Origin: Clostridia bacterium
Lineage (GTDB): Bacteria > Bacillota > Clostridia > Oscillospirales > Acutalibacteraceae
DNA length: 64,000 nucleotides
NCBI GenBank assembly: GCA_017468425.1
Contig: JAFUIO010000012.1
Span: forward strand, 1-64,000
Reading direction: 5' to 3'
The notes below the pieces were generated by a model. It had not been told where the DNA came from and made no database searches. It saw only the letters and a program-made list of their open reading frames with translations. A program made the translations under genes and the position numbers. Shown in pieces: positions 24,536 through 33,549 of the stretch; position 1 is the stretch's first letter; each line of letters begins with the position of its first letter.

Positions 24536-26059
24536 TTATATTGCTTCGTCTGAAATGTAATCGTTTATAATTTCAACAACCTCTTCTGATGAATCGTGTT
24601 TGAGAACAAACTTAATGAATTCTGCACCTGTAACAATCTGGTTAGTGTTTGCTTTATACCACTTGGAAAGCATCTTGATGAATGCTTTTTCACCCATGGT
24701 GTTTTCAAGTGCTCTTAAAAATTCTGATCCGTTTTCGTAAACAAGAGTTCCGTAGTCTTCCATTTCGTAATCGTCTGCAGGGAAGTTGATATAATCCTTT
24801 GAAACAGCGTCTTCTACGAAAGAACTTGTGTATAACAAACCTTCATTATCTGAATATTTCTTGTTGAATTTATCGCCTGCTTTAATAGTCTTTTTTGCTT
24901 TTGTGAAGAAATATTTTTCCAAGTAAGATGTGAAGCCTTCGTCAAGCCAGGGTTCTGTTGCTTCGTTGTTGCCTACTGCACAGTAGAACCATTGGTGGCC
25001 AACTTCGTGGCAGGTTGTAACAACACTGCTGTCGCAACTCATTGATTCTTTGGCAGGCTGTGAACCGTCTGACCAGGGCATACTAACCTGGATAAGCCCG
25101 GGATACTCCATTCCGCCTATTGCACCGTCATAGAAAACAGGTACAATGTCAAGTTCATCGTAAATATATTCGCCGAAAGTTTTTGAGAAAATTTCAACAG
25201 ATTCCATTGCGGTGGTGAGCAATACATTGTAGTATTCGGTAAGATACTTTTCTTTTGCTTCCTCATACATAGGCATCATAATGTTATATGTAATTCCGCC
25301 TGATTCCGTTGTTTTGATTTTCGCAAAGCTGCAGGCAGTGAGTGCAAATTCTCTTACATTTTTCGCTTCGATAATTGTCTGACTTCTGTCTGAAATAATT
25401 TTACCGCTTGAAACAATTTTATAGTTTTTCGGTGCTTTGAATTTAACGTAATAGTCTGACATTTCATTGATAAGGTTTTCACCGTAGCCATTATATGGCT
25501 CTTCAAACCATACTCCGTCTTCAAGAAAAGCAAGTTGCGGGAAACAGAAACTAAGGTTATAAAGCTTGCCTTTATCGCATTCATAATAACCGAATCTGTC
25601 ATTATTTCTCGGTACAATGGTTTTGAATTCAAGTGTAACTGAAATTTTACCGCCTGCTTCAACTTCATCGTCACCGAGTATAATGTAATAAACAGATGGG
25701 AGATTTTTTGTAGATAAAGTGTATTCCTTTTTCGTTTTTGCGTTTTCTGCATATGTGATTTCAGAACCTGAAATTTCTGCACTGTAAAGTCTGAAACAAA
25801 GTACTTTAAGGGGTTTTTCTGAATTGTTGACAATATCAACTTTTACCGTGCCTTCAACAACATCGTCAATAACGTCAAGCATCATATCCATAGTATATTT
25901 TGTTGCAGAACAATCGCTTTTCAGGTCACTTTTAATTTTTTTCATTTCCTGCACCACTGCAACAGCATCGTTCCCCATTTTGTGGCTGTAACTTTTTCCG
26001 CAGGAGCATAAAGAAAAAACTATTAGTATTACAAGTAAAACCGACAGTGCTTTTTTCAT
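24536..26059 (-). CDS. M1-like zinc metallopeptidase lipoprotein
   Basis: 507 residues. The signal peptide ends in a lipobox (VFSLCSCGK), so the mature protein is lipid-anchored on the outer face. An N-terminal beta-sandwich (VDIVNNSEKPLKVLCFRLY..VTLEFKTIVPRNNDRFGYY) resembles the M1 aminopeptidase N-terminal domain. The catalytic region has GAIGGMEYPG, then HEVGH (His351-Glu352-His355) and EPWLDEGFTSYLE supplying the third zinc ligand. It probably trims extracellular peptides. It is monocistronic, with its own promoter and terminator. Confidence 0.85.
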   Translation of the reverse strand: MKKALSVLLVILIVFSLCSCGKSYSHKMGNDAVAVVQEMKKIKSDLKSDCSATKYTMDMMLDVIDDVVEGTVKVDIVNNSEKPLKVLCFRLYSAEISGSEITYAENAKTKKEYTLSTKNLPSVYYIILGDDEVEAGGKISVTLEFKTIVPRNNDRFGYYECDKGKLYNLSFCFPQLAFLEDGVWFEEPYNGYGENLINEMSDYYVKFKAPKNYKIVSSGKIISDRSQTIIEAKNVREFALTACSFAKIKTTESGGITYNIMMPMYEEAKEKYLTEYYNVLLTTAMESVEIFSKTFGEYIYDELDIVPVFYDGAIGGMEYPGLIQVSMPWSDGSQPAKESMSCDSSVVTTCHEVGHQWFYCAVGNNEATEPWLDEGFTSYLEKYFFTKAKKTIKAGDKFNKKYSDNEGLLYTSSFVEDAVSKDYINFPADDYEMEDYGTLVYENGSEFLRALENTMGEKAFIKMLSKWYKANTNQIVTGAEFIKFVLKHDSSEEVVEIINDYISDEAI

Positions 26060-26108
26060 TTTTTACACCTTATTCAACATTTATTTTGCAAATTCAGCAA
26101 TTTAATTA

Positions 26109-26137
26109 ATTTTATTACATAAACATTGTTTTGTCAA
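26109..26137 (-). promoter_or_regulatory. Promoter of the M1-like lipoprotein gene
   Basis: Minus strand TTGACA (26132-26137), 17 bp, TAAAAT (26109-26114). Confidence 0.75.
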
Positions 26138-26165
26138 CGATATTTGACATAAATAAATATTTTTA

Positions 26166-26194
26166 TTGACTTAAAAATATCGATGTAATATAAT
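26166..26194 (+). promoter_or_regulatory. Promoter of the HAD/GH16/AIM24 genes
   Basis: TTGACT, 17 bp, TATAAT; divergent from the lipoprotein promoter. Confidence 0.75.
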
Positions 26195-26231
26195 GTTTTC
26201 ATAGGAATAAAAGTTTAGTGGGGGTGACTGT

Positions 26232-26972
26232 ATGCCGTATAATATAAAACCGGAAATGATACTTTTTGATGTGGGCGGAACTCTTTTTGACGATACAAAA
26301 TGTATTGTACGCGACGGGCTTTCTCAGTTAAGATTAAAAGCGGAAAATCCTGATGTAACAGACGATGATATGCTTGTCGGTTTATGGGATGAGTATATGA
26401 ACGAAATCGGTGAAGACCTTAAGTCTGTTTCGGGAATAAAACTTGATGTACCGCTTTCTTCGGTTATAAAATATGTCACAATGAATGCAGGTCTTCATTT
26501 TGATATATCTGTCGCAGAGCAGGAAGAAGTTTTCGATTTTTATAATTCAGAAAGAAAAGTAATCGACGGTGTAAGTTCACTTCTTTGTAAACTTGATAAT
26601 CTCGGCATCAGAACAGCGGTCATCAGTAACAATGCAATGAGCGGAGAAAGTCTTTCACTTGCGATTAATAAATGGATTCCCGATAATAAATTTGAGTTTA
26701 TGCTTACAAGTGCCGATTTGCTTTTCACAAAGCCCCACAAATCTCTTTTTCTTGCAGCGGCCGGTTATGCACACGTGAATCCTGAAAATTGTTGGTACTG
26801 CGGTGACGGACGTGTGCCTGATGTTGACGGGGCAAGAAATGCAGGAATGACGCCTGTACTTCTTGATGAAAAGTCAGATATTTCTCTTGAATGGAGAACA
26901 GACGGCTGCAGGGGAGAATACCTTACGGTAAACCGTTGGTGTGAACTTGAAAAATATTTAATTTCAATATAA
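26232..26972 (+). CDS. HAD-superfamily hydrolase with DVGGT motif
   Basis: 246 residues from ATG 26232. Motif I reads FDVGGTL (Asp13), so the second Asp of the usual DxDxT is Gly, a variant seen in several HAD subfamilies and possibly affecting phosphatase chemistry. Motif II is VISNNAMS, motif III the Lys in FTKPHKSLF, and motif IV WYCGDGRVPDVDGARNAGM. The helical cap lies between motifs I and II. It starts a likely three-gene unit with the GH16 gene 17 bp later. Substrate unknown. Confidence 0.8.
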   Translation: MPYNIKPEMILFDVGGTLFDDTKCIVRDGLSQLRLKAENPDVTDDDMLVGLWDEYMNEIGEDLKSVSGIKLDVPLSSVIKYVTMNAGLHFDISVAEQEEVFDFYNSERKVIDGVSSLLCKLDNLGIRTAVISNNAMSGESLSLAINKWIPDNKFEFMLTSADLLFTKPHKSLFLAAAGYAHVNPENCWYCGDGRVPDVDGARNAGMTPVLLDEKSDISLEWRTDGCRGEYLTVNRWCELEKYLISI

Positions 26973-26989
26973 CTTTCGGAGGTATAATT

Positions 26990-27892
26990 ATGGCAGCGAA
27001 AATTTTACGTGTATTTGTAGCGTTTCTTATGTTACTTTCACCCACACTTCCCGACCTTCTCGATTTACCTAAAATCGCAAAAGGGCAGGAGCTGAAGCTC
27101 GAAGAAAGATTCGAACTTATATGGGAAGATGAATTTGAAGGCGAAGAGCTTGATAAAACAAAATGGAATGATAACCAGTCTGTAGATACTCTCCATTGGG
27201 GTCCTATCCGTAAAGGCGGTTATTGGCACAAAGATATGATTGACGTGCGTGACGGAAATCTTGTTATTTCAACTCAGTACAAATCAGAACCCCTTGAAGG
27301 TGAAACTTTCGGCTCTCCCGATAAATACGGTGTAGGTTATTACACAGGTATGATTGCAACGCAGGGCAAAGCTGATTTCCTTTACGGCTATTATGAATGC
27401 CGAGCAATTCTTCCCAAGTCAACAGGTATGTGGTCTGCTTTCTGGATGATGAACGGCGGAGTTTATAATCAGGACGGTTCAGGTCAGGACGGTACGGAAG
27501 TTGATATTTTTGAATCGATGTACTATAAAGATGAGTGGTGGGGAGCAGGTGACTGCGTTATCAGCGGAATCCACTTTGACGGCTATGACGGAATGCATCA
27601 GGGCGATTCAATCGGCAGATTCTTTGCAAACAACCCTTATGAAGAATATAACACTTACGGTCTGGAATGGACACCTGAAGAATATATTTTCTACATCAAC
27701 GGTCAGGAAACAGGCAGACTTAACAAGGGCGGAGTAAGCCAGAATCCCGAATATCTTATTCTTTCCTGCGAAATTGCAGGTCAGGACGGTGTAGCATACG
27801 CAGACCGCCACGGCACAGGTCCCATAAGCCTGAAAGAGGGCGAAACTGCAGAATTTATTGTAGACTATGTAAGAGTCTATGAACATAAATAA
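26990..27892 (+). CDS. GH16-family endo-beta-glucanase, secreted
   Basis: 300 residues with an N-terminal hydrophobic segment (about residues 5-25) acting as signal or anchor. The jelly-roll fold is evident from WEDEFEGEELDKTKW at the start and the catalytic block GTEVDIFES, where Glu170 is the nucleophile, Asp172 the helper and Glu175 the acid/base. FHIDGYD-like, TYGLEWTPEEYIFYING and VDYVRVYE complete the GH16 pattern. It should cleave mixed-linkage or beta-1,3-glucans outside the cell. ATG follows CGGAGG. An AIM24 gene lies 15 bp downstream. Confidence 0.9.
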   Translation: MAAKILRVFVAFLMLLSPTLPDLLDLPKIAKGQELKLEERFELIWEDEFEGEELDKTKWNDNQSVDTLHWGPIRKGGYWHKDMIDVRDGNLVISTQYKSEPLEGETFGSPDKYGVGYYTGMIATQGKADFLYGYYECRAILPKSTGMWSAFWMMNGGVYNQDGSGQDGTEVDIFESMYYKDEWWGAGDCVISGIHFDGYDGMHQGDSIGRFFANNPYEEYNTYGLEWTPEEYIFYINGQETGRLNKGGVSQNPEYLILSCEIAGQDGVAYADRHGTGPISLKEGETAEFIVDYVRVYEHK

Positions 27893-27907
27893 CAAGGAGT
27901 AAAAGCT

Positions 27908-28681
27908 ATGTATCAGATTAACAATTTTACAAATAATGACGACGTGAATGTTATTGACTCAAAAGGACCTTTTTGTGTTATTGAGTATAAAAGAGATTTG
28001 AGCGTAACACCCGAAACCGCAATGACTGCTTATTTCTGCAACGAAATGAATGTAAGAAAAAGACAGGTAATCTGTGACCTTTCATATTCAAACGGAATTA
28101 CTTGTCAGGCAGGCGCAATGCAGTGGTCAGCAGGTGACGTAAAAGCAACAACAGGTATCAAAGGAGTAGGTGATTTGCTCGGTAAAGCAATGCGCGGTAA
28201 AGCAACGGGCGAATCTGCAATCAAGCCTGAATACGTAGGCACAGGTACGCTTGTTCTTGAACCCACATACAAACATCTTATTCTGCTTGACCTTGCAGAA
28301 TGGAACGGAGCGGTTGTGCTTGATGACGGCCTTTTCCTTGCTTGTGATTCTTCCGTTAAGCACAAAGCGGTTATGCGTTCAAACCTTTCTTCTGCAATTG
28401 CAGGCGGTGAAGGCCTTTTTAATCTGAGCCTTGTAGGTAACGGTATTTGTTGTATTGAATGCAGTTGTCCAAAGGAAGAACTTATTGAAGTTACTCTTGA
28501 TAATGATGTTCTTAAGGTTGACGGCAATTTTGCAATTGCCTGGAGTAAATCTCTCGACTTCACAGTTGAGCGTTCAGGTAAAACTCTTATCGGCTCTGCT
28601 GCGTCAGGTGAAGGTCTTGTGAATGTTTACAGAGGTACAGGTAAAGTACTTCTTGCACCTGTAATAAAACGCATTGTCTGA
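27908..28681 (+). CDS. AIM24-family protein
   Basis: 257 residues, beta-rich and Gly-rich, with GAMQWSAGDVKATTGIKGVGDLLGKAM (split across residues ~65-95), GTGTLVLEPTYKH and FLACDSSV. This is the pattern of the AIM24 / TIGR00266-like family (double-stranded beta-helix repeats). Bacterial members have no settled function; the yeast namesake affects mitochondrial membrane organisation. There is no signal peptide. It is presumably co-transcribed with the GH16 gene, and a terminator follows. Confidence 0.85.
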   Translation: MYQINNFTNNDDVNVIDSKGPFCVIEYKRDLSVTPETAMTAYFCNEMNVRKRQVICDLSYSNGITCQAGAMQWSAGDVKATTGIKGVGDLLGKAMRGKATGESAIKPEYVGTGTLVLEPTYKHLILLDLAEWNGAVVLDDGLFLACDSSVKHKAVMRSNLSSAIAGGEGLFNLSLVGNGICCIECSCPKEELIEVTLDNDVLKVDGNFAIAWSKSLDFTVERSGKTLIGSAASGEGLVNVYRGTGKVLLAPVIKRIV

Positions 28682-28701
28682 AAAACAAATTGATAATCGG
28701 A

Positions 28702-28740
28702 TGAAAGCAGATAACATCGTGTGGTGTTATCTGCTTTTAA
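28702..28740 (+). terminator. Intrinsic terminator after the AIM24 gene
   Basis: AAAGCAGATAACA / TGTTATCTGCTTT stem of 13 bp, then TTAAAAT. Confidence 0.75.
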
Positions 28741-28800
28741 AATTAATTAAATATAATTAAGAATCGCTGTTTTCTGTTGCCGAAGTCATATATTTGTGAT

Positions 28801-28827
28801 AAACTGTTAATAATCTATTAACAGTTT
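28801..28827 (+). promoter_or_regulatory. Leader stem-loop before the SGNH-SLH gene
   Basis: A perfect 12-bp stem (AAACTGTTAATA / TATTAACAGTTT) with a 3-nt loop is followed by TATTTTGGAGG, the ribosome binding site. It could be a transcript-stabilising hairpin, an operator or an attenuator; the sequence does not decide. Confidence 0.45.
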
Positions 28828-28845
28828 TATTTTGGAGGAAAAATA

Positions 28846-30273
28846 ATGAAAAGCACAATCAAAAAATTATCGGCACTTGTTCTTTGTGTTGTTCTTGTTG
28901 CAGGCATGGCGGTGTGTTTTGCAACAGAAGAACCGAAGAAAGAAAAACAGTATGTAGATTACGGCACTTATGTTCTGCTTGGCGACAGTGTTGCAAGCGG
29001 TTACAACGATGTAGAGTATGTTTTCAGCGAATTCACACGAGTTGAAAATTCTTACTCCGATTTCGTTGCAGACGACCTTGGTGTTGATTTTATTCCCCTT
29101 GCTTGTCCCGGATTCAGAACACTTGAGTTGCGTCATCTTCTTGAAGACGATTTCCCTGTTGAAGACGGTTATCTTTTCCACGGCTCACACACTCCCAATG
29201 AAGAAATTGAAGTACTTGCACCTTATTTCCGTGAATCAATTTCAAAAGCAGGACTTATTACTCTCGGTATCGGCGGAAACGATTTCGGTGCGTATCTCGG
29301 CTGGGTTATTTCCGATATTATGGAAGAAGACGGACTTCTTACTGATTTCGTGAATAAAGCAAAAGCACTTCTTGCCGAAAAAGGTGTAGAAAGCGATGCG
29401 CTTGATGATTTCCTTGATTTAGCAGAAACAATGGGAGTTCTTCCTAATGTTATTTCAGCTCTTCCTGAAGCTCTCGACTATGGTATCAGTTCACTTTTCA
29501 ATAACTGGGGACCTATGATTGAGGATATTTACAGACTTAACCCTGATGTAACACTTCTCGTTATCGGTATGTTTGACACAGGTGTTAAAACAGAAGAAGA
29601 CGTGCAGAATAATCAGAAGGCACTTATCAAACTCAACATTGCACAGGCCATTGTTGACTTTGCTAACGGTCCGATGATTGAAGGCGCAGAAAAATACGGT
29701 TATACTTTTGTTGACGTTACAGGCACAACCTGCGATGAAACACATCCCAATGTGGCAGGTCACAGATTTATTGCAGACAAAATTCTCGAAGCACTTCCTG
29801 ATATGAATTTCCCCTACACAGACGTTAAACACGGTGAAACATATTATCAGGCAGTTGCATATATGTACGAAAATGATATTATGCAGGGCACAAGCCTTAC
29901 AAAATTCAGTCCCAAGGGTGCATTTACAAAAGTTCAGCTTGCCGAAGCACTTTACAATATTGCAGGTAAACCCGAGGTTGATGCAGCATCTGTGAAAGCA
30001 AATGATGTTGAGGGCGAAAATCCTGCAGTTGCATGGGCAGTTAATAAGGGTATTCTGCCTCTTGATGTGCAGGGCAATTTCAAGCCTGATGAACAGCTTA
30101 CAAAAAACAGATTTGCCCTTGTGCTTTTCCAGGCAATACTTGCGGAAGATTTTAATGTGGCAAATTTAATCAGAGCAATTACTTTCCTTTTCTCACACAT
30201 TTCACTCTCTGCAACAGCCACAGTAACAAGGGGCAATGCAGCAATGACGTTGCTTGATTACATCAGATATTAA
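28846..30273 (+). CDS. Surface SGNH/GDSL esterase with SLH domains
   Basis: 475 residues with a Sec signal peptide (cut after ~residue 26). The SGNH hydrolase domain has LLGDSVASG (Ser48), a GIGGNDFG block (Asn145) and the catalytic DETH (Asp297, His300). From ~residue 310 there are S-layer homology repeats (FPYTDVKHGETYYQAVAYMY, FSPKGAFTKVQLAEALYNIA, AVNKGILPLDVQGNFKPDEQ) that would hold it to wall polymers. Likely role is de-esterification of polysaccharide or lipid at the surface. The SLH region appears to have two full and one partial repeat. Confidence 0.9.
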   Translation: MKSTIKKLSALVLCVVLVAGMAVCFATEEPKKEKQYVDYGTYVLLGDSVASGYNDVEYVFSEFTRVENSYSDFVADDLGVDFIPLACPGFRTLELRHLLEDDFPVEDGYLFHGSHTPNEEIEVLAPYFRESISKAGLITLGIGGNDFGAYLGWVISDIMEEDGLLTDFVNKAKALLAEKGVESDALDDFLDLAETMGVLPNVISALPEALDYGISSLFNNWGPMIEDIYRLNPDVTLLVIGMFDTGVKTEEDVQNNQKALIKLNIAQAIVDFANGPMIEGAEKYGYTFVDVTGTTCDETHPNVAGHRFIADKILEALPDMNFPYTDVKHGETYYQAVAYMYENDIMQGTSLTKFSPKGAFTKVQLAEALYNIAGKPEVDAASVKANDVEGENPAVAWAVNKGILPLDVQGNFKPDEQLTKNRFALVLFQAILAEDFNVANLIRAITFLFSHISLSATATVTRGNAAMTLLDYIRY

Positions 30274-30282
30274 TATCAGTAC

Positions 30283-30311
30283 AAAAAAGAGGCCGTAGGG
30301 TCTCTTTTTTT
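30283..30311 (+). terminator. Intrinsic terminator after the SGNH-SLH gene
   Basis: AAAAGAGGCC-GTA-GGGTCTCTTTT followed by T's. Confidence 0.8.
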
Positions 30312-30335
30312 GTGGGATATATTGTTAAAAACCGA

Positions 30336-30364
30336 TTGCAAAAAGCAAGAATTACTGATATAAT
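30336..30364 (+). promoter_or_regulatory. Promoter of the YgjV-like gene
   Basis: TTGCAA, 17 bp, TATAAT. Confidence 0.7.
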
Positions 30365-30402
30365 TATGCGGTGTAAAAAACTAATTTGTTTTCGGAGGAA
30401 TT

Positions 30403-30921
30403 ATGGCATATTATATAGGACAGGCAATAGGAATACTCGTAACCATAGGTGCAATTATTAATCTGCAGCTTAAGAAAAAAGAGCATATGTATGTTCTTTC
30501 AATAGTTGTTAATATTCTTTCAGCGCTTAATATTTTTCTGCTCGGTCAATCTGTATCGGGTGCAGTTATCTGCCTTGTGGCTGTTGTTCAGATTCTGTTT
30601 TCGATATGGCACGATAAAAAGAATACAGATATTACGCTGATTGAAAAAATAATTTTTCTTATATTGTACATAGCAGGTGGTGTGCTCGGCTACAAATCGC
30701 CTGTTGATTTGCTCTCAATTGTTGCGGCAGTTTTCTATATGTTTGCAATGTGCCAGAAGAAAGAGCAGAATATCAGGCTTTTCCTGATGGCAAATATGTC
30801 ATCGTGGACAGTGTATCATATCATTATCGGCTCAACTGCTGTGTTTGCTCAGGTTGCAGGTATTATTTCTTCAATTATTGCAATGGTACGTTACCGCAAA
30901 AAAGGCGATTCCGATAAATAG
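30403..30921 (+). CDS. YgjV-like inner-membrane protein
   Basis: 172 residues, about five to six membrane helices (MAYYIGQAIGILVTIGAIIN, VLSIVVNILSALNIFLLG, ICLVAVVQILFSIW, IIFLILYIAGGVLG, LSIVAAVFYMFAM, VYHIIIGSTAVFAQVAGIISSIIAMVRY). The pattern fits the YgjV family of small membrane proteins, whose function is unknown. Start ATG 30403 follows CGGAGG. It is monocistronic; typA downstream has its own promoter. Confidence 0.7.
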   Translation: MAYYIGQAIGILVTIGAIINLQLKKKEHMYVLSIVVNILSALNIFLLGQSVSGAVICLVAVVQILFSIWHDKKNTDITLIEKIIFLILYIAGGVLGYKSPVDLLSIVAAVFYMFAMCQKKEQNIRLFLMANMSSWTVYHIIIGSTAVFAQVAGIISSIIAMVRYRKKGDSDK

Positions 30922-31009
30922 ATTATAGTATCAAATAAACTCAATAGTGAATTCTGAAAACTGCTTTTCCCGACAGAAAGGCAGTTTTTGTTTTATTTGT
31001 TTCAAACAC

Positions 31010-31038
31010 TTGCTAACAAGCAGAATTTGTAGTATAAT
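31010..31038 (+). promoter_or_regulatory. Promoter of typA operon
   Basis: TTGCTA, 17 bp, TATAAT, 34 bp before the TTG start. Confidence 0.7.
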
Positions 31039-31072
31039 ATTAATTTGTAAAATATGTATGAAGGTGAAAAAC

Positions 31073-32893
31073 TTGGATAAAAGAAATGATGTAAGAAACG
31101 TTGCTATTATTGCTCACGTTGACCACGGCAAAACAACTCTCGTTGACGAAATGCTTAAGCAGAGCGGTATCTTCCGTTCAAATGAGCAGGTGCAGGACAG
31201 AGTTATGGACTCCAACGACCTTGAGCGTGAAAGAGGTATCACAATTCTTTCAAAAAACACTTCAATTTATTACAACGATACAAAAATCAACATCGTTGAC
31301 ACTCCCGGACATGCTGATTTCGGCGGTGAAGTTGAACGAATACTTATGATGGTTGACGGTGTACTTCTTCTTGTTGATGCTTTTGAGGGATGTATGCCCC
31401 AGACAAGATTTGTTCTCAAAAAAGCTTTAGGTCTTGAAAAGAAGGTTGTTGTGGTTGTTAATAAAATTGACCGCCCCGGTGCAAGACCTGAAGAAGTTAT
31501 TGATGAAGTGCTTGACCTTTTCATTGAACTCGGAGCAAACGAAGACCAGCTTGAGTTCCCTGTGGTTTATGCTTCTGCAAGAGAAGGTTATTCTTCACTT
31601 GACAGTTCGGTACGTGAAGGGGATATGAGACCGCTTCTTGATTCAATTCTTGAAAATATTGAATGCCCTGAAGGCGACATCGAAGGTCCTGCTCAGGTGC
31701 TTTTCTCAAGTCTTGATTATGATGATTATATCGGCAGAATCGGTATCGGCCGAGTTGAGAGAGGTTCTCTCAAAAAAGGTGAAAATGTCGTTCTCTGCAA
31801 AACAGACGGCACAACACAGAATGTGAAAATTGCACGTCTTTATCAGTTTGAAGGTCTTAAAAGAGTTGAAGTTGAACGCGCTTTAATGGGCGACCTTATC
31901 TGCGTTTCAGGTATTGACGGACTTAATATCGGTGAAACAATCTGCTCTCCCACTTGCGTTGAACCGCTTCCTTTCATTAAAATTGACGAGCCTACAATTT
32001 CAATGAACTTTATTGTAAACGACAGTCCTTTTGCAGGCAGAGAGGGTAAATATGTTACTTCAAGAAACCTGCGTGACAGACTTTATAAAGAAGTTGAAAC
32101 AAACGTAAGTATGCGTGTTGAAGATACAGAAACAACCGATACTTTCAAAGTTTCAGGCAGAGGCGAGCTTCATCTTTCAATTCTTATTGAAACAATGCGC
32201 CGTGAAGGCTATGAATTCCAGGTTTCCCGTCCTAAAGTTATTATGAAAGAAGAAGACGGAGTTATGCTTGAACCCGTTGAACTTCTTATTGTTGAAGTGC
32301 CTGAAAATTATGTAGGTGCAGTTATTGAAAAATTAGGTTCACGTAAAGGTGAACTTGAAAATATGGGTACACGCGACGGCGGTATGACTCATCTTGAATT
32401 TAAAATTCCTTCACGCGGTCTTATCGGCTACCGTTCAGAATTTATGACAGATACAAACGGTAACGGTATTATGAATCAGCTTTTTGAAGGCTATGTACCT
32501 TACACAGGCGATATCAAAATGCGTGAACGCGGTTCAATTGTTGTTCACGAAACAGGCGAAAGCACAGGCTACGGTCTTTTTAATACTCAGGAAAGAGGCA
32601 GACTTTTCATCGGTCCCGGTGTTGACGTTTACGAGGGTATGATTGTAGGCGAATGTGCTAAAGACGAAGATATTGTATGTAACGTCTGCAAGAAAAAACA
32701 GATGACAAACACCCGTGCTGCTGGCTCTGACGATGCTTTGAGACTTGTTCCTCATTCAGTTTTAAGCCTTGAGCAGTGCATGGAATTTATAAGCGATGAT
32801 GAATTGCTTGAAATCACACCTGAATCATTAAGACTCAGAAAACGCATTCTCTCAAAAGAATTGAGAATGAAGAAAAAATTCGGTAATAAATAA
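31073..32893 (+). CDS. typA: Ribosome-associated translational GTPase TypA/BipA
   Basis: 606 residues. TTG 31073 is chosen because GAAGGTGA ends 5 nt before it; an in-frame ATG at 31058 overlaps that site. GTPase motifs are complete: AHVDHGKTT (G1), RGITI (G2), DTPGHADFGGE (G3), NKIDRPGARPEEV (G4) and SARE (G5). EF-G-like domains III/V and the TypA-specific C-terminus (GRLFIGPGVDVYEGMIVGE, KKQMTNTRAAGSDDAL) follow. TypA/BipA assists ribosome assembly and stress adaptation. It heads a four-gene operon and shares one base with the HAD gene (TAATG). Confidence 0.95.
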   Translation: MDKRNDVRNVAIIAHVDHGKTTLVDEMLKQSGIFRSNEQVQDRVMDSNDLERERGITILSKNTSIYYNDTKINIVDTPGHADFGGEVERILMMVDGVLLLVDAFEGCMPQTRFVLKKALGLEKKVVVVVNKIDRPGARPEEVIDEVLDLFIELGANEDQLEFPVVYASAREGYSSLDSSVREGDMRPLLDSILENIECPEGDIEGPAQVLFSSLDYDDYIGRIGIGRVERGSLKKGENVVLCKTDGTTQNVKIARLYQFEGLKRVEVERALMGDLICVSGIDGLNIGETICSPTCVEPLPFIKIDEPTISMNFIVNDSPFAGREGKYVTSRNLRDRLYKEVETNVSMRVEDTETTDTFKVSGRGELHLSILIETMRREGYEFQVSRPKVIMKEEDGVMLEPVELLIVEVPENYVGAVIEKLGSRKGELENMGTRDGGMTHLEFKIPSRGLIGYRSEFMTDTNGNGIMNQLFEGYVPYTGDIKMRERGSIVVHETGESTGYGLFNTQERGRLFIGPGVDVYEGMIVGECAKDEDIVCNVCKKKQMTNTRAAGSDDALRLVPHSVLSLEQCMEFISDDELLEITPESLRLRKRILSKELRMKKKFGNK

Positions 32894-33549
32894 TGCACGT
32901 GTTTGATTATATAATTTTCGATTTTGACGGCACTATTGCAGATACACGCAGAGGCGTTTTTGACAGCATTACTTATGCACTGACCTCTTACTGCTACGAA
33001 GTGCCTGATGAAAACATTCTCAACTCGTTTTTAGGTCCGCCGCTTTTTGAATCTTTTCAGAAAACCACGGGCTGCAGCGACGAAATGGCAGAAAAACTTA
33101 CTGCAAAATACAGGGAACTTTATACCGATAATGCAATGTACAGACTGCATCTTTTTGACGGCATTGAGGAAATGCTGAAAGAGATGAAGAAAAACGGTAT
33201 AAAAACGGCAATAGCATCTTCAAAGCCTGAAAAGTTTTTCAGTAAACTGCTTGAACATCTCGGTATAACGAAATATTTTGATGTGGTGTGCGGTGCATCA
33301 CTTGGTGATATACACAACACCAAACAACAGATTATTGCACGCGCAATGGAAATTCTGGGTGCTGAAAGAGAAAAAACACTTATGGTCGGTGACAGAGTTT
33401 TTGATATTGACGGTGCAAAAGAAAACAAAATTAAATCAGCAGGTGTGGTTTTCGGCTTTGACTACAGAGAGGAGCTTGAAAACGCAGGTGCGGATTTTAT
33501 TGTAACAACCACAAAACAACTTCTCGAGGAGGTATTATTATGCCAGTAA
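32893..33549 (+). CDS. HAD phosphatase, phosphoglycolate-phosphatase-like
   Basis: 218 residues starting at the ATG of TAATG, overlapping typA by one base. Motif I is FDFDGTIADT (Asp10, Asp12), motif II ASSKPEKF, motif IV MVGDRVFDIDGAKEN. The small helical cap between residues ~18 and ~85 is of the Gph/PpaX type. Typical substrates are 2-phosphoglycolate or pyrophosphate; neither is proven here. It overlaps the following transporter gene by 10 bp. Confidence 0.85.
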   Translation: MHVFDYIIFDFDGTIADTRRGVFDSITYALTSYCYEVPDENILNSFLGPPLFESFQKTTGCSDEMAEKLTAKYRELYTDNAMYRLHLFDGIEEMLKEMKKNGIKTAIASSKPEKFFSKLLEHLGITKYFDVVCGASLGDIHNTKQQIIARAMEILGAEREKTLMVGDRVFDIDGAKENKIKSAGVVFGFDYREELENAGADFIVTTTKQLLEEVLLCQ

